Shown: in pieces, positions 43,618-54,435 of the stretch
How positions within the stretch are numbered: the stretch's first letter is position 1
Layout: each line of letters starts with the position of its first letter
Source of the DNA: a virus
Length of the DNA stretch: 64,000 bases
Direction: 5' to 3' (one strand)
IMG/VR virus record: IMGVR_UViG_3300005613_000006
Coordinates: 1 to 64,000 of that record
Notes under the pieces: model-generated
What the model saw: only the letters and a program-made list of their open reading frames with translations
Told to the model about the DNA's origin: nothing
Databases searched by the model: none
Translations under genes and position numbers: made by a program

Positions 43618-44461
43618 TAAGGATGTTTTTAAGGCTGTTATCGAAGGAAAGCAGCGAGAGTTGGCAATCAAGAGACCCGACCGAAAAATAGGCACACAGG
43701 CCCAGGTCGAGTACAACAAGGCGTTTAGTGCCGCCGTGAAGTCTGGAGCTTTGTTCCGCGAGAAGCTAGAACAAGAGGCTCGGGCACAAGGAGTTTGGAG
43801 CGACGACCAGGAAAAGAAGTATCAGGAGTTGATAAAGAAGGTCAACGAGACTGATATGCGCATCAAAAAGGGTGGTTTCCCGCTGAGTGAAGCGCGCGAC
43901 CTTGCTATTGATATGCGTAAGCTGCGGGGCGACATGAGAGAAATGCTCTCTGGTCGAACACAGCTTGATGTCAACAGTGCCGAGGGACAGGCAGAAAATG
44001 CCCGCTTCAACGCGCTTGTAGCCCTATGTTTGGTGTATAATGATACAGGCAAGCCTGTCTTTGCAACGCTAGACGACTACTTATCACACAGCACCGAAGA
44101 TTATGCCTTTGAGGCTGCATCGCGACTTGGTGCTATGATGTACGGTCTTGATAGTGACTATGAAGCCAATCTGCCAGAGAATAAGTTCCTGGCTGAATGG
44201 AACTTTGTTGATGATAAGTTGCGACTTATCGACAAAAATGGTCACTTGGTCGCCGTTAGCGGCAAACTGATTGATGAAGAGGGACGCTACATTGACGAGC
44301 AAGGCAACTTTGTTGATGTTGATGGAAACCCAATGGATGAAGAGGGTGAATATCAAATAGAACAACAGCCATTCCTCGATGATGATGGCAACCCGATTGT
44401 CAAGGACAAGCCTGCCGAAGAAGAGAAACCAGAGGATGAGGGGCAACCCGAGTCCAAATAA
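43607..44461 (+). CDS. Tail-region protein with D/G repeats, 284 aa
   Basis: Helical N-terminal two thirds; the end carries short repeats of the form D-E-x-G-x-Y/F-V/I-D (L-I-D-E-E-G-R-Y-I-D-E-Q-G-N-F-V-D-V-D-G) and an acidic Pro-rich tail. The repeats resemble those in tail chaperone-like proteins of other large phages. Last gene before the tape measure. Confidence 0.55.
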   Translation: MASNKDVFKAVIEGKQRELAIKRPDRKIGTQAQVEYNKAFSAAVKSGALFREKLEQEARAQGVWSDDQEKKYQELIKKVNETDMRIKKGGFPLSEARDLAIDMRKLRGDMREMLSGRTQLDVNSAEGQAENARFNALVALCLVYNDTGKPVFATLDDYLSHSTEDYAFEAASRLGAMMYGLDSDYEANLPENKFLAEWNFVDDKLRLIDKNGHLVAVSGKLIDEEGRYIDEQGNFVDVDGNPMDEEGEYQIEQQPFLDDDGNPIVKDKPAEEEKPEDEGQPESK

Positions 44462-44469
44462 TAGCGGAT

Positions 44470-44549
44470 AGAGGCTACACTGTCGGTTAGTGCAACGTGC
44501 GAACGGTTTGACCGTTCCGTTACCTTACTGATAGTCTAGCCTCTTTTTC
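44470..44549 (+). terminator. Terminator or attenuator before tape measure gene
   Basis: AGAGGCTA and TAGCCTCT form a long-range stem, with GAACGG/CCGTTC inside, then TTTTTC. It would reduce transcription into the tape measure gene. Confidence 0.75.
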
Positions 44550-44565
44550 TATAGGCAGGCAGAGA

Positions 44566-47500
44566 ATGGCACAGCAATTCAACATAGTGGCCCAGCTTTC
44601 GTTGCGCGGCCCCACCAATCTAGCACAAGTCCAACGTCGAATCCAAGCCGGTCTTCGCAACATTCGAGCCGATGTTCAGGTTAACATTGGTCGCGGTGCG
44701 CAAAGAGGTCTGCAACGTACCAATCGACAACTGCGCGATGTAGCCAACACACTGGCCTTGGTAACAGGTAATGCCCAGGCGGCTGCCGCAGCATTGACAA
44801 ACGTGGGGGCCGCGTATGGAGCCGCTGCTGGTGGAGGGGCCGCTGCTGCCCGTGGGGCATCACAGACCGCTGGTGCTATGAGCAACGTAGCCGGAGCTGC
44901 TGGCGCTGCAACATCTTCAATGCAAGAGTTCGGTCGCATCAGTGCTTTGGCTGTGCGTCGATTCCTCGCCTTCTCTATTCCCGCTGGTATCGTTGTCGGG
45001 CTCATCGTAAACATTCGACAAGGGGTCAAGGCCGCTATTGACTTTGAGCGCCAGTTGATTAAGGTTGCCCAGGTAACAGGCAAGACTACAGGCTCGCTGG
45101 CAGATTTGACTGGTGAAGTCACCCGTCTAGCCACAACCTTTGGTGTGGCCTCTGCTGACCTGTTGAATGTGTCTCGTATCTTGGCTCAAACAGGCTTGTC
45201 TGCCAAGGACACCGAGATTGCCCTGCAAGCCTTGGCCAAGTCCGACCTCGCTCCTACATTCGATAGCATCGAACAAACCGCTGAAGGTGCCATCGCTGCT
45301 ATGCGTCAGTTCGGCATCGAGGCCAAAGACTTAGAAGCCGCTCTTGGTTCTATCAACGCTGTTGCTGGTCAGTTCGCTGTAGAATCCGGCGACATCACAA
45401 GCGCTCTGCGTCGTACTGGTGGTGCGTTCCAGGCGGCTGGCGGTGAAATCAACGAGTTGATTGCCCTGTTCACATCTGTACGTGCTACCACTCGTGAATC
45501 TGCTGACAGTATCGCCACTGGTTTCCGTACTATCTTCACTCGTATCCAACGACCACGAACCATCGAGTTCTTGAGAGACTTGGGCATTGAGCTACAGGAC
45601 TTGCAAGGACGATTCGTCGGCCCGTTTGAAACGGTGCGCCGCTTGAACTTGGCCCTTCGCGAACTTGACCCGCGAGACGTTCGCTACTCACAAATCATTG
45701 AGCAGTTGGGTGGCTTCCGTCAGGTATCCAAGGTTATTCCATTGATTCAACAGTTCGACACAGCGCAACAGGCGTTGGCTGTAGCTATCGGTGGAACTAA
45801 CTCATTGACCGAAGACGCAGCCACAGCCCAACAGGCATTGGCAGTACAAGCAGCCAAGGTTGGCGAGCAGTTTCAGGCATTGTTCCGTCGTATCACGGGT
45901 AGCTCCACATTCCAAGTAATCGCTCGTTCAGCCTTGCAGTTGGCTAGCGGTTTCTCCAAAGTCCTAGAGACCCTTGAACCACTGTTGCCACTGTTGACTT
46001 CTCTTGTCGGTTTGAAGTTGGCTCAAGTTGGCACACAATTCGGTCTGGGATTTATCGGCGGTCTCCGCAACGTAGGGACGGCTGCTGCGGGAGTAGCGGC
46101 TGCTGGCCCAGGCACACAACAGGCAGCTACGCAACAACAGCGTCAGTCCACCGTGACTACCGCCAACACCACAGCTATCAGCAGCAACACAACCATTCTA
46201 ACAACTCTGAACACCACGCTCACTACGTTGACAACAGCCGTCAACAATCTTACCCAGCGCATCGGCGGCCTGGGGGGTGGTGGTGTGCGGCGTCCAGCCC
46301 GTGGCGGTCGTATTCACAAGTTCGCTCGCGGCGGTTTAGTTCCTGGCGTTGGCAATGGCGATACCGTCTCAGCACAACTAGAGCCGGGTGAGTTTGTTAT
46401 TCGGAAGAAGGCTGTTGAGAGTATTGGCGCTGACCAACTTGCTGGTATGAACCGCAAGGCTGCCGGTGGCCGTATTTCGATTGAGGGCAAGCCCGGCACC
46501 GATTATGCTGGCTTCTTCTTTAGACCTGTTGGTAAAAGAGACTTGAAAGAACGAGCTAGATACAATAGGACGTTTGCCAATGCTCCACGGGTGGCCGACA
46601 TAGCTAATCAAAAGATGCTTGAACTTGGATTCTCTGGGTTGAAAGCAGTTCAACCTGGGGGTGTAATTCCAGTGACCGGAGGTCCAGGTAAGCGCAAAGG
46701 CCCCATAGATTTCAAGGCTCTGGGTGTGACCAAAAAGGGAATGTTCCAACAACTAAAGGCTAGGGGTGCTATTTCACCAAAACAAGCTGAGAGTTCTTGG
46801 GTTCCTACGGCAGCAAACTTTGAAGGTAAAACTGTCAACAAGCAATTCTTTGCATCTGTTAAAGCGGAGGGTGGTGCTGTTGTACGTGGAACAGGCACAG
46901 GCACATCGCGTGTGACGACGGCTGACGTTGGAAGTGCTGAAAAAATTGGCAGACCAGTTGGCATGGGTATTAGCGTAGGGGTTAGAAGCAGATTCAAGAA
47001 AGTCAGTGACGCTTATCTTGTTCGTTTCCTACAGGGATTTACAACTGGAAGAAAGCCAGCCATGCCCAAACCTTTGGGAGGCGGCGCATTGAGCGTGGGT
47101 AAAGCAACGGAGATTATGAACAAGATTGGAGTGGAATCACTACAAGGTGGAATGTTTGAGGGTATGATTGATGCTGTGGCTGGAGGCGTGCAAGCTGGAA
47201 CCGGCAAGGGGGGCTTCTTTGACCATGTAGTGCCCAACATGAAAAACAAAAGAGCGGTCGATAGTTTGTTCAGCGATGACAAGACCATTGACCGTATCAA
47301 GTATGCCGACGCCAAGAGAACAAGAACAAACCAACAAATCTCTAGTCTGGTGAAAAAGGCTGTAAACACCTTTCCAACCGACCGTAATTCTTTCAATGTA
47401 TTGTATGATTTACCCAAAAGGATTACCGACAAGAACAAGGGCAAGCCCAAAAGAATTGAATTAGCTAAAGGTGGCCCAACCACAGACACCGTTCCAGCTA

Positions 47501-50500
47501 TGCTCACCCCAGGCGAGTTTGTTATCAACAAACGTAGCGCCGACGCTATCGGTTTGAACAAGTTGAACCAACTCAATCGCGCCGACCGCAGCGCTGCGGG
47601 TGGTCGTATACAAGGCTTTGCCGATGGTGGTTTGGTGCAGCGTTTCCAGACAGGCGGCCAGACACAAGCAGCCGCCCAACAAGGAGGAAGCGGCCAGGGC
47701 TTGGCTCTGTTGTTTGCCATCACAGCAATCACCAGCGTAGCATCTAGCCTGACAGAAATGGACAGCGAGTTGGGTAAGACCATCAACACGTTGACCCAGT
47801 TCGCCCTCACCATTGTTACCCTTTCTACAGTCATGTCTAGTATCACCGGACTTGCTGGACAGGGAGGCTTGGTTGGAGCTATACAGAGAAGGTCGGCAGC
47901 GGCAGCGGCGGCACAGCAAGCGACGGGCCAACAATATCAACGTGCTGCGTTGCCGCGTGACCCTGGATTGGGTACATATACAAGTCGAGTCAGAGGAAGA
48001 GGGAGACCTTTTGAGGCTGAACGAACTGCCCGAGTGGCACAGCCGGGAGAAATCCCAGGCCAAAGTCCGGCAGACCGTCAAGCCGCGAGACAGGCCGCAC
48101 AAGCCGCAGCCGCGAGAGCCCCGGTTAGGACTCCGCGAGAAGCTGGTCTTGCTCAGGCCCCAACCTTTGGGACTGCACCAAGAAGAACTGTAGACACGGG
48201 CATTGCTCTCGGTGAACAGGCCGCTCGTCAAGACCGCAGAAGATTAACGGCAGGGCCAGGTTTAAGAGCCTTGGGCAGAGGATTGCGTAGAGCCGGTGCT
48301 GGTCTAGGCAGGATGGCTACTAATGCCAATGCAATGGCGGGAGCTGCAAGCGCGGCTACCGCAGCCCTGCTTATCTTTGGTCAGATGATGCAAAAACAAG
48401 CTGTGGAAGCAGCAAAAACTGCCGGTATTCAAAATGATGTAAATGCACTTCGCAAAGCGGAAGTTAAAGCAACCAAGGGCTGGGTTTTGGCCAAGGCTGG
48501 TCTTGGGGCTGGTGCTGGTGCTGCTATTGGTACACTTATAGCTCCTGGTATTGGAACCGCTATAGGTGCAGCTTTGGGTGGAGTCACAGGTGGTTTAATC
48601 GGCGCTTTGACGGACAACACCAAAGAAGTGCGCGCCGCGTTTAGAGCAGGCAGGGTAGAACAAACTACAGAACTTTTGACCGATTCTCTTAAAAGAGTTT
48701 TGACAGACAGAGCTACGCCAGGAGGAGCAGCCACAGCAGGCATTGGACAGGCTATTGAAGCCCAGATGGACGCCATCACCGAAGCTACGCTAGATGGTCG
48801 TAGAGAAGAAGCCGATTCTATACGCAAGGGCCTCAAGGGGCAACTGTCGCAGTTTGAGGCTTTGAGACAGAAGTTGATTGAGTCTAGTGCAAGCGTAGAA
48901 GAACTGGGGCGTGCGGGAAGAGGCGCTGGCAATATCTTGCTGCGACAAATTGCCTTTCAAACCAATCGAAGTTTCGCAGAGCTGCAACGAGAAACAGCCG
49001 AACTTATTCGCCAACACCAAGAGGCCGCTGCCGCTGCGCAACAAGTGTCTATCAGTTTGGGTGTTTTGGCCGACACCGCCCAAGCCACACAAATCTTCGC
49101 TGGGGCTGTGTCCGACTTAGAACAACAGACCAAGCGAGCCGCTGATACTGCCGGTATTTTTGCTGGTTTAGGAGCGGGGCGTGCCTCTGTGCCCGACTTC
49201 AAAGGAATCTTGGGAGCGCGAGCGTTTGAGCGCGCTGCCACTGGCCAAATTACAGAACAACAAGACCCGCAGTTGCGTTTGGCCATACGACAACTGTTGG
49301 GAACAGGCGAAGCTGCACAACGACTAGAGGGAGAAGTTCTGGCTATTGCTCAACTTACCCGAGAGTTGCCAGCCGTTCTGCGGGATTTGGCTAATGCCCC
49401 TCAGTTGGGAACCGAACAAGATTTAACTCGTCAGTTTTCTGACGCCATTACTGAAAAATTCCCACAAGTTGGGGATGAGCTGCTGGTTGTTATGACAGAC
49501 AGCCTGCGTCAAATCCAAAGAGAAGGTGGCCCTCCTGCGTTGATTCGCCGTATTCGTGCTGACGCGCGAAAAGTAGGTAATGAGCTAATTGGTGGGCGCG
49601 CCAACTTCTTGAAAGACTTGGACAAGGTACAACAAAGTTTCAACAACGTCGTCAAAACCATTAGCCAACTACAGAGCCAAGTATTTGACAGCGAAAAGCG
49701 TATTACCGACGCCAGAATCCAAGGGTCGAAGATTGCGCTGGCCAACGAAATTGCCTTGCGCAAGGCTCGACAGATTGAAGACCCCCTTCCATTAGACAGG
49801 CGCGTGGGCGCTATCCGTGAACAACAAGCTCAGAGAGTGGCGTTTACCGGACTTACGGGAGACCAAGCGCAAGACCCGCAGGCTCTTAGCCGTGCTATCC
49901 AAGGGATTACCGCACAAATCTTAGAGGCCCGTCGCCGTCTGTTTGACGCTTCTATCCAATCGCCAGAAGGCATTCAACAAGCCCAAGTAGAATTGGGTCG
50001 ATTGGTCAATACATCGGCTGTGCTTCGACAAGCCTTGCAAAATTTGGCCACCAGCACTGAAGAGTTCGCGGCGGTTCAAGACGAATTGTCTCGTCTACAG
50101 TCTGAACGTCAAGCGAGACAGGACTTTGTGGTTGACTACTTTGGCAGCACTCGACAACAACAAGTTGAAATAACACGCACGTTGGCTCAAACCTTTGTGG
50201 CGGGCACACGTAATTCATTCGATACATTTACAGAGCAACAGCGCATTGCTATTATTCGCTTTGTTAAGACGTTACGACAAGGTGAAAGAATCGCTGCTTT
50301 GCAAGACAGAACGTCGCGAGAGTTCTTGCGTGACGTTATCGGGGGCACTACGTTTATGAGTGGCGCTCCCATCCCGCCGGAGTTGAGCGACTTGTTTGTT
50401 CAACAGTTTGACCCGTCCTCAGAAGAGGAGCAATTAGCCAATACTCTTGAGCGGCTAGCTGAACGCCAAGCTACAGCCAATGAAGAACTTCGCAAGATTT

Positions 50501-53500
50501 TGGGAGACAACAACAATACGTTGGTCAATAATCTCAACAGCGCCAACGCTCAACAAATAGCTGACATGGCTAGTGACCGCGACCAGCTTGTAAATGGGCT
50601 GAATCAATCGTTTGGTAATTTCTTGCAACAGTTTACTCAGAGACAAAACCAATTTACTGCTGCTAGATTTGAAGCCCGTATTACTGGCGTTGAAACAGCC
50701 AAAACAGCCGCCGAGAAAAATCTGAAAGCAGCAGAACTTGCACAGCAGTTTGCGCGCAATTTAGGCTCAGACTTTGCGGGCTTGACGGAATCAGTCAATC
50801 TTATGAGAGACGTTGCGAGAATTTTTGACGATGTGTCCAAAGCGAGGGAGCAAGAGCAAGTACAACCGCGTATCCGAGAAGCTATCGGCAAGATTGTGGG
50901 CGACATTGAAGTTGCTGTGAAGAAGGGCGTAACTGTTCAAGCTGAAGAGTTGGATGCTTTGTTTGCTGGTCAAGCCGAGGCCCTTGGCCCTGAGACCGAC
51001 AGAATGCCGCTCGGAGCCGCTGGTCGTTCTTTGCAATTTGAATTTTTGAGAGAACTGAGTGAGCCTTTCAAAAGACAGCTTAGAGACCGATTGTTGGCAT
51101 ACCAACAAGCTATTGAAGAACCTTTGACTTATTGGGAGTCTGTTAGAGCTGGCCTTGGCGGAGTTGGCCAGGGAGACATCGACATAAGCGATATTGACCG
51201 CCTGCGCCGTCAAGTTGGTCGAGGCACCAAAATTGGTGCAAGGTTTAGGCTTGCCCGTAGAAATGCTGGCGTGGGGGATGTTCGTGGGGCTTTTGCTGTG
51301 AACACTATTAAGGTGTTGGAAGAGAGGGCTCGTAAAAGTAGAGCATCTGTGCAAGAAGACTTGGCTGGTGTTATCGACACCGAAACCACAAAGTTGCAGG
51401 GCAACATATTTGATTGGCGGAAGGCCATCAAAGATTTGGGCATTTCTGTTGAACAGTACGACCAGTTGGTAAGAGGAGACCAAATTGAGTCGATTCAGAA
51501 AATTACTGAACAGCTTCGAGGCATAGATGTTTCCAAACTGCCAGATACAGTTAATTCATTACAGGGAGAACTGGATAAATTGGCCGCAGCCTTGGAGACC
51601 TTTAACGAGAAGGTTGCCGCTGAAAACAAAGAGGCACAACAACTAAACCAGCAGGCGGTGGCCCCGCCAGCCGGTGTTCCTGTTCCACGCCGCGCCCAAG
51701 GTGGCCCCATCTTCCGCAGACGCGGAACCGATACCGTTCCGGCCATGCTGACCCCCGGCGAGTTCATCGTGAACGCCGCTGCCACGCGCCGCAACCTTCC
51801 TACATTGCAAAGCATTAACCGTGGTGTAGATTACAAGGCTGCCGGTGGCTTGGTGCAATACCTACAAGACGGAGGCGCGGCTCAGGATGTGCAGCCGGTC
51901 ATGGCTGACCCCAACACTGGAAGAGAAGTGATTCAACTTCTACGGCAGATTGCTCAAAACACATCGCGGCCAGCTACAAGACTTGCTACAGGAGGCGCAG
52001 TATTCAAGCCGCGCGGCACAGATACGGTTCCTGCTATGCTTACTCCTGGTGAGTTTGTCGTCAACCGCAAAGCAACACAGCAAAACCGAGGGCTCTTGGA
52101 AGCCATCAACAAAGGAAGCAACGTAGTACATGCTGCGGGTGGGGGCGTTGTGTACGCACAAGCTGGCGGCGAGATACGTCTTAGCTCCAACATTCCAACA
52201 CGAGGCCCAATCTGGGAGGCGTATTTGGAATGGGTACAGAGAAAATACCCCGACCTGTTTGACGATGCTCAAACGCCAGAAGATATTAGCAGGGTTGCCC
52301 GTGCAAGAAATAGACCAGAGTTTTCTGAGGAGACTATTGCTGCTCAACGCAGGGGTCAAAAGCCACAGTTTACTGAGCAAGACGTAAACGAACTGCGTCG
52401 TGTTAGCCAACTAAGGGATGAGTTCCGCCAGTCAACAGCTTATCGTGTCGCGGTTGAAGAACAAAAGCTGGCAAACGACAAGCGCAGAGAAGACCGCCGC
52501 GCAGCCAGCGGCATCCTCCCAATGGAACAACGTCTCAAGATGCTTGGTCGTGTTCCGTATGCAGAGAGACAGCGCAGACGGTATGGAGTTCCCTTGGCAG
52601 ACCGTCAAAGGGCTCTTATTCGTAGAAGATGGGCCGAGGCCAACGCTCGTCGGCAAAGACTGGGCAAACGTCCATTGCCACCACCTCCTCAACTACGAGG
52701 CCAAACGGAAGAGGATAAGAAAAGAGAAGAGGCAGCACGAGCGCCACTACAAGTCAAAGACGTTGCGGGTTTCCAGATTCGAGCAATCAACGAGTCGCGC
52801 ATCCGAGAAATCGCACGTTATACTTCATTAACTGGCAGCAACGCTAGGGATGAAGACCAGAAGTTTATTGCCACGCTGACCGGCGATGAAAAGGCTTTTG
52901 GTAGCTATCTATGGAATAAGTCAAGAGACGCCAGGGCAAAAAGCGTAGAAACTGTTACTGACAAGTTGTCTCGCAATGAAATTTTGACGCCTCAAGATAA
53001 CAGCTTGTTGGATAATCTAACTCGGAGTGAACGAGTCGGTATCGAAGCCGACGCGCAGAGACGCAGGAAGAGAGCTAAAGCCGACGCCTTAGCTGCCAAA
53101 CCTCCTGGGCCGCTGTCAGACGAAGAGTTGAACTTCTTTAGAAGTTTGTCTCCGGCTCAAAAAGACTATGTGCTTCAAAAAAGAAGAGCTGAATATATTG
53201 GTATTGCCACTGGTGACGATGTGGATGCGAGGACTGTAGAAATTGACAGGCTGGCTCGTAAAGCGCTCAAATCACCGGACCTATTGACTGAGACAGAACG
53301 AGAGTTCATCAACAACCTAGATGAAGACAGCCGTAAACTTGGAAGCGCGTTGCTGCGGTTAGAACGTAAGCAACAGGTAGACAGGCAACTACGCATCGAC
53401 CAACTGGCTTTGAAACTTCGTTCAAAGATTGCTGCTGAAAGAGATGTGGCTGCTGGGAAAGACATCGGATTTGACCCGAGCGTACTTCCTGATTTAACAG

Positions 53501-54435
53501 ACGATGAGAAACGGTTTTTCAACACTCTCACAGCCGCAGAGAAAGACCGCCTCAAACGTCGAACAGAGGCGGCTCGTCGAGCAGGTTTTAATACCGTAGA
53601 ATTGTTTGCTCGCGGGGGCGTTGTCCCAGGCATCGGTCATCAAGACATAGTTCCAGCTATGCTGACGCCAGGCGAATTGGTGATTCCAAAGAAGCAAGTA
53701 CAGCACATGGCCCAAGGTGGCATCGTACAGTATTTGCAGAATGGAGGGCCAAGCCGCACCACAACCACTACTTTTGACACAAACACTGGTATGCCTATTG
53801 AAGTAATGGCTAAGGTCGATTTGGAAACCAAGGTCGTCAAGCTAGAAGACAACACAGTAATGCTAGACGCTGGTAGCGCAGCCTCTATGGACGCGCTGGC
53901 CGCCGCTCTTGTAGCGTTTGGTCCGTCCAGCACAGCTTTGGCAACGGCGCTGGCCGGTTTTAACGCCGCCGGTCTTACCGAAGCCGTCACGGGATTCAAC
54001 ACTTCAGTTGGACAGTTGACAACCGCACTGGCTCCCCTGACCGCATTGCAAAACCTCAACCTACAACAACCCGTAGCTGAGTTTGGTGGATATGTGTCGG
54101 CGTTCGGCAACCAAGCCGGAGTCTTTGGTCTTCATGTTGGAACCTTTGGCACACAGGTCGCAGGATTTGGAACACAGGTTTCCAATATGCAAAATGCCTT
54201 CAACTCGTTCACCACGAACCTCGACCCATTGATTGGTCGCTTTGAGGAGGTTGTTGGGGGGTTCCCAGACACCGTGGCAGTTACAGTAACACACGGAGAC
54301 CTCAATGTGAACGTCTTTGGTTTGGATGGCTTGTCTGCCGACCTTGAAGACACTCTTGTAGGAGGCATTCAAGACCGCGTGATGGCAGCAGTCAAGGAAG
54401 AGTTTAGGAACTGGGGAACTGAAGGAGGAACGTAA
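44566..54435 (+). CDS. Tail tape measure protein, 3289 aa
   Basis: The N-terminal 120-440 region (F-E-R-Q-L-I-K-V-A-Q-V-T-G-K, I-L-A-Q-T-G-L-S, G-F-R-T-I-F-T-R-I-Q) is the TP901-type tape measure core. A hydrophobic segment lies at about 138-160 and a Gly/Ala-rich one at about 1312-1350. A Gly-rich hinge motif ending D-T-V-P-A-M-L-T-P-G-E-F-V-I-N appears five times (about residues 590, 970, 2380, 2478, 3020). Between the first two hinges is a 340-residue soluble domain with F-E-G-M-I and K-Y-A-D-A-K. The chain is rich in Gln. Taking 0.15 nm per residue gives a tail near 490 nm. Confidence 0.95.
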   Translation: MAQQFNIVAQLSLRGPTNLAQVQRRIQAGLRNIRADVQVNIGRGAQRGLQRTNRQLRDVANTLALVTGNAQAAAAALTNVGAAYGAAAGGGAAAARGASQTAGAMSNVAGAAGAATSSMQEFGRISALAVRRFLAFSIPAGIVVGLIVNIRQGVKAAIDFERQLIKVAQVTGKTTGSLADLTGEVTRLATTFGVASADLLNVSRILAQTGLSAKDTEIALQALAKSDLAPTFDSIEQTAEGAIAAMRQFGIEAKDLEAALGSINAVAGQFAVESGDITSALRRTGGAFQAAGGEINELIALFTSVRATTRESADSIATGFRTIFTRIQRPRTIEFLRDLGIELQDLQGRFVGPFETVRRLNLALRELDPRDVRYSQIIEQLGGFRQVSKVIPLIQQFDTAQQALAVAIGGTNSLTEDAATAQQALAVQAAKVGEQFQALFRRITGSSTFQVIARSALQLASGFSKVLETLEPLLPLLTSLVGLKLAQVGTQFGLGFIGGLRNVGTAAAGVAAAGPGTQQAATQQQRQSTVTTANTTAISSNTTILTTLNTTLTTLTTAVNNLTQRIGGLGGGGVRRPARGGRIHKFARGGLVPGVGNGDTVSAQLEPGEFVIRKKAVESIGADQLAGMNRKAAGGRISIEGKPGTDYAGFFFRPVGKRDLKERARYNRTFANAPRVADIANQKMLELGFSGLKAVQPGGVIPVTGGPGKRKGPIDFKALGVTKKGMFQQLKARGAISPKQAESSWVPTAANFEGKTVNKQFFASVKAEGGAVVRGTGTGTSRVTTADVGSAEKIGRPVGMGISVGVRSRFKKVSDAYLVRFLQGFTTGRKPAMPKPLGGGALSVGKATEIMNKIGVESLQGGMFEGMIDAVAGGVQAGTGKGGFFDHVVPNMKNKRAVDSLFSDDKTIDRIKYADAKRTRTNQQISSLVKKAVNTFPTDRNSFNVLYDLPKRITDKNKGKPKRIELAKGGPTTDTVPAMLTPGEFVINKRSADAIGLNKLNQLNRADRSAAGGRIQGFADGGLVQRFQTGGQTQAAAQQGGSGQGLALLFAITAITSVASSLTEMDSELGKTINTLTQFALTIVTLSTVMSSITGLAGQGGLVGAIQRRSAAAAAAQQATGQQYQRAALPRDPGLGTYTSRVRGRGRPFEAERTARVAQPGEIPGQSPADRQAARQAAQAAAARAPVRTPREAGLAQAPTFGTAPRRTVDTGIALGEQAARQDRRRLTAGPGLRALGRGLRRAGAGLGRMATNANAMAGAASAATAALLIFGQMMQKQAVEAAKTAGIQNDVNALRKAEVKATKGWVLAKAGLGAGAGAAIGTLIAPGIGTAIGAALGGVTGGLIGALTDNTKEVRAAFRAGRVEQTTELLTDSLKRVLTDRATPGGAATAGIGQAIEAQMDAITEATLDGRREEADSIRKGLKGQLSQFEALRQKLIESSASVEELGRAGRGAGNILLRQIAFQTNRSFAELQRETAELIRQHQEAAAAAQQVSISLGVLADTAQATQIFAGAVSDLEQQTKRAADTAGIFAGLGAGRASVPDFKGILGARAFERAATGQITEQQDPQLRLAIRQLLGTGEAAQRLEGEVLAIAQLTRELPAVLRDLANAPQLGTEQDLTRQFSDAITEKFPQVGDELLVVMTDSLRQIQREGGPPALIRRIRADARKVGNELIGGRANFLKDLDKVQQSFNNVVKTISQLQSQVFDSEKRITDARIQGSKIALANEIALRKARQIEDPLPLDRRVGAIREQQAQRVAFTGLTGDQAQDPQALSRAIQGITAQILEARRRLFDASIQSPEGIQQAQVELGRLVNTSAVLRQALQNLATSTEEFAAVQDELSRLQSERQARQDFVVDYFGSTRQQQVEITRTLAQTFVAGTRNSFDTFTEQQRIAIIRFVKTLRQGERIAALQDRTSREFLRDVIGGTTFMSGAPIPPELSDLFVQQFDPSSEEEQLANTLERLAERQATANEELRKILGDNNNTLVNNLNSANAQQIADMASDRDQLVNGLNQSFGNFLQQFTQRQNQFTAARFEARITGVETAKTAAEKNLKAAELAQQFARNLGSDFAGLTESVNLMRDVARIFDDVSKAREQEQVQPRIREAIGKIVGDIEVAVKKGVTVQAEELDALFAGQAEALGPETDRMPLGAAGRSLQFEFLRELSEPFKRQLRDRLLAYQQAIEEPLTYWESVRAGLGGVGQGDIDISDIDRLRRQVGRGTKIGARFRLARRNAGVGDVRGAFAVNTIKVLEERARKSRASVQEDLAGVIDTETTKLQGNIFDWRKAIKDLGISVEQYDQLVRGDQIESIQKITEQLRGIDVSKLPDTVNSLQGELDKLAAALETFNEKVAAENKEAQQLNQQAVAPPAGVPVPRRAQGGPIFRRRGTDTVPAMLTPGEFIVNAAATRRNLPTLQSINRGVDYKAAGGLVQYLQDGGAAQDVQPVMADPNTGREVIQLLRQIAQNTSRPATRLATGGAVFKPRGTDTVPAMLTPGEFVVNRKATQQNRGLLEAINKGSNVVHAAGGGVVYAQAGGEIRLSSNIPTRGPIWEAYLEWVQRKYPDLFDDAQTPEDISRVARARNRPEFSEETIAAQRRGQKPQFTEQDVNELRRVSQLRDEFRQSTAYRVAVEEQKLANDKRREDRRAASGILPMEQRLKMLGRVPYAERQRRRYGVPLADRQRALIRRRWAEANARRQRLGKRPLPPPPQLRGQTEEDKKREEAARAPLQVKDVAGFQIRAINESRIREIARYTSLTGSNARDEDQKFIATLTGDEKAFGSYLWNKSRDARAKSVETVTDKLSRNEILTPQDNSLLDNLTRSERVGIEADAQRRRKRAKADALAAKPPGPLSDEELNFFRSLSPAQKDYVLQKRRAEYIGIATGDDVDARTVEIDRLARKALKSPDLLTETEREFINNLDEDSRKLGSALLRLERKQQVDRQLRIDQLALKLRSKIAAERDVAAGKDIGFDPSVLPDLTDDEKRFFNTLTAAEKDRLKRRTEAARRAGFNTVELFARGGVVPGIGHQDIVPAMLTPGELVIPKKQVQHMAQGGIVQYLQNGGPSRTTTTTFDTNTGMPIEVMAKVDLETKVVKLEDNTVMLDAGSAASMDALAAALVAFGPSSTALATALAGFNAAGLTEAVTGFNTSVGQLTTALAPLTALQNLNLQQPVAEFGGYVSAFGNQAGVFGLHVGTFGTQVAGFGTQVSNMQNAFNSFTTNLDPLIGRFEEVVGGFPDTVAVTVTHGDLNVNVFGLDGLSADLEDTLVGGIQDRVMAAVKEEFRNWGTEGGT

